Assembly: GCA_001953115.1 (NCBI GenBank)
Contig: LSSL01000043.1
Coordinates: 47,334 to 64,038 of the forward strand
Direction of reading: 5' to 3'
DNA: 16,705 nucleotides
Source: Smittium mucronatum
Lineage: Eukaryota; Kickxellomycota; Harpellomycetes; Harpellales; Legeriomycetaceae
The notes below the pieces were generated by a model. It had not been told where the DNA came from. It worked only from the letters and a program-made list of their open reading frames with translations, and did no database searches. Of this stretch, positions 9,850 to 16,705 are shown one piece after another; within the stretch, counting starts at the first letter, position 1, and every line of letters starts with the position of its first letter. Both the position numbers and the translations under genes were made by a program.

Positions 9850-11267
9850 TATTTTTTATTCAGGATTTATTAAGCCTAAAAATTAGAAAACATTTGAATT
9901 TATTTTTTGTAATATAAAGCCTCGATTTTCCATTATGTTTTTATTTTCTCTTGATCTTGATTAGGATAAAATTTCTACGTTGGATTATTCGTTTATTTAT
10001 TCGTTTATATTTTTATTTTATTCATTTTTTAATAATTTATCTATAGCAATATTCTTTCTTTTTCGAAAAAAAGGAACCAATTTATTCTTAAAAATAAAAA
10101 ATTTTATACTATAACTTTTTTTTTATATAAAATAAAAAAGGAATTTTAATTATATTTTATAAAATAGAATATAAATCATTCAGAAACAGCATTTAATCTA
10201 ACCATCTAATATAAAAAGTTAATTAAATCACTAAATATTATCCAAATTTCTCTTGGATTTATTGTTAAATATTTTTAAAACTATGTTTTCCAATTAACAA
10301 TATATTTTAAAAGTCAAAAATTCTTCAAGGTTCATCCAATAAGATAAAAATTTAATGTAATATTTTAAATTCAAAAGAGAGCTGCTAAATAGTTTTAATT
10401 CTATTTTTTAAATCTATTCCCTTTTAAAATATATCACTGCAATATTTTTTACTATTCGTCTTAAACCAATATTAATATATATAAGAGCCAAAATTTTGCA
10501 GATACTTTCTTTTTCCTTTTTTTCTAATAATTTTAATTTATATTGAAATAGGTTTTAGATAGAAAAAATGACCCTAAAAAAATATCCAAAGAATCAAATC
10601 CTTTTGAAAGTGCTAAAAAACTCTTTTCATTTTTGGTTTATTATATTCTCTGTAAAATTTTCCTCGTCTAAAACATTTTAGCATAAAAAATACTAAATAT
10701 AAAAAATACTGGAATAAATCCTCTGCTCTCTTCTGTGAATACTCCGTTATTTTTAATATAATCTCAAGTTTTTTGTTTTTTTTTTTTAACATCAACAGTT
10801 AGTTTTTTTCTAGCTATTCTTTTTGGAGATTATACTTTATAACTAAACTGAATTATTTGCTTTTTTTAAAAAAAAATCCTATAAAAATTAACTAATGCAA
10901 AAAAAAATCGGAAAATATAATTGCAAACTTTTTTTGAAAATATTTTTATGAAGCCACAGATCTTTTAAACACTAACTATATCATTATTATTTCATCCAGA
11001 TGTCTTTAAATCAAATTCTTTGTTTATTTTCTCCACATTCCGAAGTTTTTTTTGCCATTTATTTTTATGATTTATTAAAAAATGTTAGAAATTAATAGCG
11101 AATTTTTTTTTTTTATTTTATATCACATTATTCAAAAAATTTATCTTTACTTAAAGATGTTTTTCTAAAATTCAAACATATTCGTCTTTCTTAATTATAA
11201 AAAAAGAAAAATATATTTTACTGATCTGTTTTTAGTGATGTGTTTTATCGATATTTATATAGGTTTT

Positions 11268-11423
11268 TTATGACATGATGAAGACTTCCTCCTCAAAGTA
11301 ATGATGCCCCATGAAAATTTGAATATTTTCTTTGAACACCCAGTATATTCCTGAAAGTAGGTAGAATTTTCTGTAGTTATAGTAATCTACTTTGCCATTT
11401 ACAAAATTAAATTTGGTTAAGTA
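11268..11423 (-). pseudogene. Open island, probable RNase H C-terminus to integrase N-terminus
   Basis: A 51-codon open frame ends at TAA 11270-11268 and lies in a locally GC-richer islet. FNFVNGKVDYYNY followed by LLSG resembles the family pattern F-x-I-x-Y/H-x-x-G-K-x-N-x-x-A-D-x-L-S-R at the end of gypsy RNase H. The remainder contains GHHYFEEE, which might be the integrase zinc-binding region, though the HHCC pattern is not complete. Position and order fit the surrounding minus-strand series. An unrelated short gene cannot be excluded. Confidence 0.4.
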
Positions 11424-12423
11424 TTATTGCTACAAGTTGTTTCTTTTGACTTATATTATTTTATTAAAAATTTGGGTTGTTTTTTATTTCATTTTTTTTT
11501 ATTTAGAAATAGTGTTAATAGTATTTAAATAAGAGAAAAAAATTAGTTAAAATTTTAATGAATTAATTTCTTTAGTCATTTTCAAAATCAAAAAGTGTTT
11601 ATTTTAAATTTTTAAAAATTTAGTGGGCGAACTATAATAAACTTTTAATGGATTTTAATAATATCTGAAGCGAGTATTTTTATCTTTGGGGTAAGGATAC
11701 AGTCTACTATATAGTTATTTTTTTTATGGTATCCATCTCTTTATGATATTTTACTTTCATTCTTTCTCTTTTTGTCTTTCCTTGATATAATGAAATCAAT
11801 TTTTTATAATTTAACATTTTTAAATCATTTTGTTTGAAATATTTTATTCCTTCTAAAATTATCTCCCTTTAAAAGCGCAGTTTTTTTTACTATTTCTTTT
11901 GTTATTTTTGAAAAAAATTGATTCGATTTAATAAATTATAAATCATTATTTTAAATTGGGAGTTTCATTATTTCCTTATAAGAACTTATAATAATATAAT
12001 TTATTTTTTGTTAGGAATAGAGGTTAATTCGATTATATTACCCTTTATTTTGTCTTAATTTCAATAAAATTTCTCGGCGCTTTCTTTAAAAAAACCTCCC
12101 ATATAAAAATATTTTGGTATTTTTATAATATAAATAATAATATTAAACATTTTTATCACAAAGATTTTTTAGTTTTTTCTTAATATATAATCATCAAAAA
12201 CTATAAAATATACAAAAATTTTATTTTAATATTATATTTTAAAAAAAATTTCTAGCTTCATATTTTTTTAAAAAATAATTTTTCCTGAAAGTAATGATCA
12301 ATAAACTATTTAAATTCATTTCACTTCATTAAATTTTAATTTATAAAATATCTTAATCTTTTTCAAAAAAAATAATAACCATATAAACATAGTATAAACT
12401 CTTCTTTTAAACGATTCTCGCTA

Positions 12424-12624
12424 TCATATATAAAATTTATTTTTTAACAATAAATTATTTAAGACATATTCACTTTTTTGAATTTTAAACCAATAATCAG
12501 AAATAATAGCAGTATAAATTTTTTTTTTTAATTGATAAAAAACAACTGAAATAAACAATTTTATTATTTTAGATTTTCTAAGACATTTTGAAATATTAAT
12601 TTGATTTTTTTCGTTTATTAGCAA
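12424..12624 (-). pseudogene. Reverse transcriptase palm fragment (best-preserved island of the minus copy)
   Basis: This open stretch of 66 codons is the clearest member of the minus-strand series. The string FISVVFYQLKKKIYTAI aligns in spacing with the helix and strand before the first catalytic Asp of Ty3/gypsy RT (typical form: I-x-x-V-F/L-x-x-L-x-x-A-K-x-Y/F-T/S-x-I/L-D-L). It is followed by S-D-Y-W-F-K-I, corresponding to SGYxQI. The Asp-Leu pair is deleted or replaced. The ATG is internal to the domain and not a true start. Confidence 0.6.
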
Positions 12625-13610
12625 AATTGGTATATATTTTTTATCTGACCCTAGAAAAATCTTTTTACTACCTTTTTAAAAAAAAACAATTTAGGTTTTT
12701 ATTTAGAATATCCATTTTTTAAATTCCAAGATGTGTTTATTTATTTTTTGCAAAATTCTTTATCTGTAAAAGTTTATCTTTTCCCGATTAAAAAAACTAT
12801 AGAAACTTTTTTAAATGAAAATAATAAAATGATAAAACATACAGCAAATTTAAAAAATAATAATAGCTATCGATTCAGTTTCAAATTTTAAATTAACTTA
12901 ACTTCGAGAATTTATATGGAAAATTGCAAAGTCTGATCAAAGATCTCTTTTATTAAATATAAAATAAATAAAACGATCTAAATTTTACTTGGATTCAAAT
13001 GTGAAAAAATATAATTATCCTCGCTAAGAAATAAAGGATTTTACAGGCGAAAAATGCATATCTTAAGGTTGAGTTTTTTTACATTATGTGTTATTAAAAA
13101 TGAAAAAACTATGCCCAAAATAATCTAAATAAAAATATATTGTCCTGAATATTATTGGACTATTTTTTTTCTTTAGCGTAATTATTATGAAAAAAAAGTA
13201 TAAATATTTAAAATTGAATGCTATTTTATAGAATTTGATTTATTTTAACCTTTTAAAAAATCGATAATTTATTTATCCATAAATTTTAATATTAAAATTG
13301 ACGAAAGAATAAATTAAATCAAGTCAAATAATCATAAATTAATGATTAATAATTGGATTTTAAAAATAATTTTCATTGTTTATTTATTTTAAGAAATATA
13401 TTTAGTGGAATTTGACTTTTTTTATATAATTTATAAATTGAAAATTGAAACTATAAAAAAGATTTATTTTTAATAACAGGTGCAAATTAAAAATTGAATT
13501 TCATGAATTTATACCCTAAAATTTTAAGAAAAAAATATTGGTTAAAAAAACAAATCGTAAAATAATGAGAAATTAGAGACACCTATTAAAATTGGAATAA
13601 ATTCACTGAT

Positions 13611-13646
13611 TTTTTTTTTTACAATAAGCGAAACTTATTGAAAAAA
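13611..13646. repeat. Hairpin with oligo-T/oligo-A arms
   Basis: The arms CAATAAG (13622-13628) and CTTATTG (13634-13640) pair around the loop CGAAA. They are flanked by ten T on the left and six A on the right, which can extend the stem past one unpaired A. It lies just before the decayed pol island at 13661. A chance hairpin is possible in DNA this AT-rich. Confidence 0.6.
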
Positions 13647-13660
13647 TATATCAAAAAAAA

Positions 13661-14288
13661 ATGATTGTAAAGATATATTTGCATAGAGGAAGTATTATTA
13701 TGATTTTAAAAATCACGGTTAATTTCAAAAATTATTATTTAAGAAGCTCAAAAACAAAAAGAATAAATTTCTGGAAAGAAATAATAATACTGGATAAAAA
13801 TTCCAAAATCTTTTACAATAATTATCTAAATTGTAAAATTTATTGGGAGAGAATTCCGGTATTTAAAATCACTTATAAAGCTTCATTTGATCTTACTCAT
13901 TTAATTTCAATGAAACACAAAAAATAATTAAATGTGTTTAATTGGAGTGGAAATGAAATTCTGTGGTCGCTAGATTAGTAATTTTAGATGGCTTGAGAGC
14001 ATTTATTACTTCGCCTTTGAAAAAATATATTACCTAGGAAATATTTTGGCTCTAAATTAAAATCAGTATGAGATTTTCAGATTAAATTTGAATATTATTA
14101 TAGATGCAGCGAGAAAATAATTTAAAAGCACTTGATGTGGTATGGTAATTATGTTAAATATATAGGAAATACTATAAACGGATTTTTTTACCGGTTATTA
14201 TTGGAAATATGATGATTTGTATATGGAAATTTACACTAATTGTATAACTAAAATCAATTATATCCCACGAAAGTTAAACGTTTTTTAG
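13661..14288 (+). pseudogene. Decayed Ty3/gypsy pol: RT thumb through RNase H
   Basis: The 88-codon frame at 13661-13927 contains RINFWKE, KNSK and LNCKIYWERIPVFKIT, then SFDLTHLI. These fit the RT thumb pattern K-I-x-x-I-x-x-x-P-x-P-K-N-x-K-x-L-x-x-F-L-G-x-x-N-Y-Y-R-x-F-I-P-x-F-S-K-I, followed by the P-L-T-x-L-L linker. Past the TAA, the same frame continues FNWSGNE, the usual W-bearing segment. A frameshift then gives LDGLRAFITSPLKKY at about 13989-14033, and a further shift gives NIIIDAARK near 14090-14118, like the RNase H TDAS strand. At 14256-14288 NYIPRKLNVF resembles the RNase H C-terminal YxPGKxNxxAD motif. The pieces keep order and strand, with stops, two frameshifts and likely deletions. 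It has opposite orientation to the minus-strand copy. The ATG at 13661 is not a true start. Confidence 0.6.
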
Positions 14289-14560
14289 CCCAATAATATC
14301 CATTTTTATTAATAGATTTATTAGCAGAGTGTCTAAAATGGGGTTCATTGTTTTTTTTGAAAACATTAATATAGTTTATTCGATATAAATTTGATTTTAA
14401 AGATAAATAATAGCAAAAAATATATATTTATTAAGCAATTATTCAAATATTAACTTGCCTTCCTATATTATGTGGTTATTAGACTGAAATAGAGGGATCC
14501 AGTGATAAAATTTCTGAATTTTTTTGCTTTTTTTAAATTCTGAAATATATTTTCCATCTG

Positions 14561-14567
<7 letters not shown>

Positions 14568-14599
<32 letters not shown>
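14568..14599. repeat. (TA)16 dinucleotide microsatellite
   Basis: An uninterrupted 32-nt TA repeat, the longest simple dinucleotide tract in the window. It is self-complementary and could extrude a cruciform. No function is implied, and such tracts are length-polymorphic. Confidence 0.97.
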
Positions 14600-14600
<1 letters not shown>

Positions 14601-15312
14601 GAGTGACTGATAAATAAGTAAAAATGGTTATCTGAAATAAGTTCTGTGTGTCAATTTCTTTTACAGATTATGGTTATGATTATGATTATTGTTGTTATAT
14701 TTTTTTATATGGTTACTAAAAAACAAAGCCATTTTATTTCATAACTATTCTTTTTATTAAAGTAAAACATATTAAACTAAATACATTTTTTGAAACCTAT
14801 TATCACACTTGGGCTACTGAAATAATGCGTTAAATTTTATTTTTTAGTTATTTTAAAATTAAAGCATTAAATATAGGTCCAATAAAATTATTTAAAACCC
14901 CCTTTGGTGCATTTTTAAATTAAAAATACAACGATGGTTAATATTTAAAGATAGAAATATATCAATAAAAATTAAATCACTTCTTTTATTTAAAGTATAT
15001 ATTAATGAGTATCCGGTTTCATCTTAGACTAGTTGAAATTAAAATTTATAAAAAAAATTATCCACGAAGAATATCAAAAAGCTCAAAAAAAATCAGTATA
15101 AAAAAATTCATAAAACTATGGTTTATAATAAATAAAGCGTCTAAATTAAGATAAATAATTTCCTTAAATTTATGTGAACTATTCAGGATAAAATAATTAT
15201 AATAAATAGCAGTTTATAATTTCTGTAATTTTTTTTTTTTAAATGAGCCGATAACCAATTCCAAAAAATTAATCTAAAGATATTTATTTTTGGGTATAGA
15301 TAATAGTGCTCG

Positions 15313-15331
15313 AAAATAAAATAAAATAAAA
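15313..15331. repeat. Short tandem AAAAT repeat
   Basis: About four copies of the pentamer AAAAT in a row. It is a low-complexity microsatellite with no evident function. Confidence 0.85.
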
Positions 15332-15349
15332 TTCTTGAAAGTTTATATT

Positions 15350-15373
15350 TATTAATTCCGCTGGGAATTAATA
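15350..15373. repeat. Perfect 10-bp inverted repeat with GCTG loop
   Basis: TATTAATTCC at 15350-15359 and its exact complement at 15364-15373 are separated by GCTG. About one stem of this quality is expected by chance in this block, so no function is claimed. Confidence 0.7.
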
Positions 15374-16314
15374 TTTTAACTCCAAAAATTAAAAAGCAAT
15401 TGGATTAAATATATATTTGGTAGCTTAGTTTATAAAAGATATATATTATTATGTATTGATAGTCTCATTAAATTTTATTTTAGTTTTCAATTGTATAAAT
15501 AAAAATATACAGAATTTTATTAATTCTTAATGATTATTTTTTAGTTTTTCATCCCTTTTAAGCTCTGAATTACAACAATAAATATTATTAAATTTTTTTC
15601 TGCACAAATATTTCGCTGTTATATCAAAATTTATTGAATTAACCACAAGAGTTTTTAAATAATTATTTTAAATAAATTAAAATAAATTATTTTTTTCATA
15701 GATTGTATTTTTAAAGTTATTTTATTTAATAAAGTTTGTTCTGAGAAAATTTTGGAGATGTTTCTACTTCTCCATCTAGCCTTTTTATTCTAGGATTTCT
15801 TTTAGGTTAGTATTCAGTTGATAAAATCTTATCCTTTTTTATTTTATATTTCAACAAATACATTATATTATTTTGATATTTTTTTATTTTAGGATAAGAT
15901 ATTAAATTGATTATCTGGTACCGAATCCAGTTTTCTGGAAAAAATCAAACTTTTAATTAAACCTCCAAAACTTTTAAAAGAGTTATATATACGTTAGTTT
16001 TTATAGTAAGGGATAATAAAAAGCGTAAAATAAATTTGAAAAGCATAATTTTTGTGCCAAAAAAATATTATCATCACTCTTAAAGAGGATATAACTTAAA
16101 AAAAGCTTGCAAAGGATATTATTTATTTGTATAAAAACCAAAGAATTTCATTTAATATCATCATGAAAAAGATAAAATAAAATTTTAGGTGAAAAATGGC
16201 AGGTTATGGCAAGAGTCTAGTGGATTAGAAATAATTAATTGCAGCAAGTTGATTAATTAATTCATATTTATCTATTTCCAATTTTATTACGGAAATTTAT
16301 CATAGAACAAATAT

Positions 16315-16470
16315 TCATGAACTTTTACAAGAAATAAAATACATTTTTCCAATCAGATTAATTTCAATCTCATTGATATAATTAAAAAAAAACAGGTGCT
16401 GTGTTGGTTTTGACAAGTCGTGAACCAAAATACCTAAAACACCAACATATTTAACATTGGTTAAACCTTT
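16315..16470 (-). pseudogene. Decayed Ty3/gypsy RT C-terminal island
   Basis: A 51-codon open stretch between stops contains LTNVK followed by GVLGILVHDLSKPTQHL. This has the spacing of the RT thumb end (P-T-N-V-K ... F-L-G-V-L-G-Y-Y-R-x-F-V-x-D-L-S-K-I-x-Q-P-L). The conserved YYR is missing and some residues between the two blocks are deleted. The rest becomes I/N/K-rich and loses similarity. Near 16265-16230 the same strand reads ELINQLAAINYF, faintly like the RNase H ELLAIVxAxxxF helix, but the distance is too short without a deletion. The islet is GC-richer than the surrounding DNA. Confidence 0.45.
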
Positions 16471-16705
16471 TTAATAAAAAATTAATAGAGGTTTTTTTTT
16501 TTTTCATATTTACCAAAAGCTTTAAATATTAAGGTTTTAATAGCCAATATCAGGTAGAAATATTTTTTTTGGGTTAAAAAGAGTATTTATAAATCAATTT
16601 TATAAATATATTTTAACTTTTTTTCATTTTTATAAAATCCTTAAAGTCACTAAAAAATAAACCATTTATGAAAATATGAAATTTGTACAATAAATTTTAT
16701 TAATT

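Larger units (their letters stand above)
10613..12624 (-). pseudogene. Decayed Ty3/gypsy pol: RT, RNase H and integrase C-terminal islands in order
   Basis: Reading the minus strand from 12624 downward, short islands follow pol order. At 12624-12424 a 66-codon frame contains LFISVVFYQLKKKIYTAI and then SDYWFKIQKSE, like the RT palm around the first catalytic Asp and the SGYxQI motif; the Asp is lost. At 12210-12172 YFIVFDDYIL resembles the YxDD catalytic strand. At 11928-11824 RINFFQK and KKLRF, split by stops, resemble the RT thumb before the FLGxxNYYRxFI segment. At 11702-11652 LYPYPKDKNTRFRYY resembles the RNase H entry before TDAS. At 11423-11268 a 51-codon frame has FNFVNGKVDYY and LLSG, like the RNase H C-terminus. 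At 11051-10962 a weak island may be the integrase third-acidic region. At 10795-10613 FRRGKFYREYNKP resembles the GPY/F module. Stops and deletions show it is dead. No LTRs were found. Confidence 0.55.
8401..16705. other. Very AT-rich gene-free block with decayed retrotransposon islands
   Basis: Sampled lines are about 75-85% A+T with many T or A runs of 8-13. No intact gene, tRNA or rRNA is recognisable. Stretches between the listed islands (8401-9158, 9282-10612, 12625-13660, 14289-14567, 14600-16314 and 16471-16705) show only homopolymer runs, short hairpins, simple repeats and short unassigned open frames such as 9561 to about 9705 on the minus strand. The scattered islands read as remains of Ty3/gypsy polyproteins, so the block is probably old transposon DNA eroded toward A+T. 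Confidence 0.6.

Noticed and set aside
11268..11423. Possible box C/D snoRNA (ATGATGA near 11274, CTGA near 11353)
   Set aside because: The bases outside the two boxes do not form a terminal stem, and the islet is better read as an open minus-strand pol remnant.
8401..16705. Mitochondrial DNA insertion, suggested by the very high AT content
   Set aside because: No mitochondrial gene, tRNA or rRNA motif is recognisable, and the readable islands are retrotransposon-like.

Overview
The window looks like nuclear DNA of a compact, AT-rich eukaryote, most likely a fungus. The reasons are short spliceosomal introns (57-75 nt), a single fused nucleoporin gene and very AT-rich gene-free flanks. An early-diverging lineage such as the insect-gut Harpellales would fit, but that placement is inference from style and not proven by the sequence.

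Layout. Positions 1-16 are a pure C tract, possibly an assembly edge. Positions 17-804 are the 3' flank of the gene, with several CCAAT pentamers that may belong to a neighbour off the left edge. Positions 805-7392 (minus strand) hold the only convincing intact gene: a five-exon, 2103-residue NUP98-NUP96 type nucleoporin precursor. It has FG repeats, a Gle2/Rae1-binding GLEBS motif, the autoproteolytic domain ending in HF|S, and a Nup96 half with a Sec13-contacting segment and helical domain. The exon sum is 6312 nt (2104 codons including the stop), so the splice model closes exactly in frame. Positions 7393-about 8400 hold a TATA-like box and clustered CCAAT boxes, consistent with its promoter.

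From about 8.4 kb to the right edge the DNA turns very AT-rich (75-85% in sampled lines) and has no intact gene. Read in all frames it is not featureless. Short translated islands match the hallmark order of Ty3/gypsy retrotransposon pol. On the minus strand, reverse transcriptase, RNase H and integrase C-terminal islands run collinearly from 12624 to 10613, with an isolated integrase-core island at 9281-9159 and an RT-end island at 16470-16315. On the plus strand, an RT-end to RNase H series runs from 13661 to 14288. All carry stops, frameshifts and lost catalytic residues, so I read them as dead copies worn down by mutation and deletion. The plus strand is T-rich over the minus-strand remnants and A-rich over the plus-strand one, as old coding asymmetry would predict.

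How it works together: one housekeeping gene supplies two nuclear pore proteins by self-cleavage, beside a retrotransposon graveyard. I found no RNA gene, CRISPR array or intact mobile element. The retrotransposon calls rest on motif recognition by eye and need a profile search to settle.
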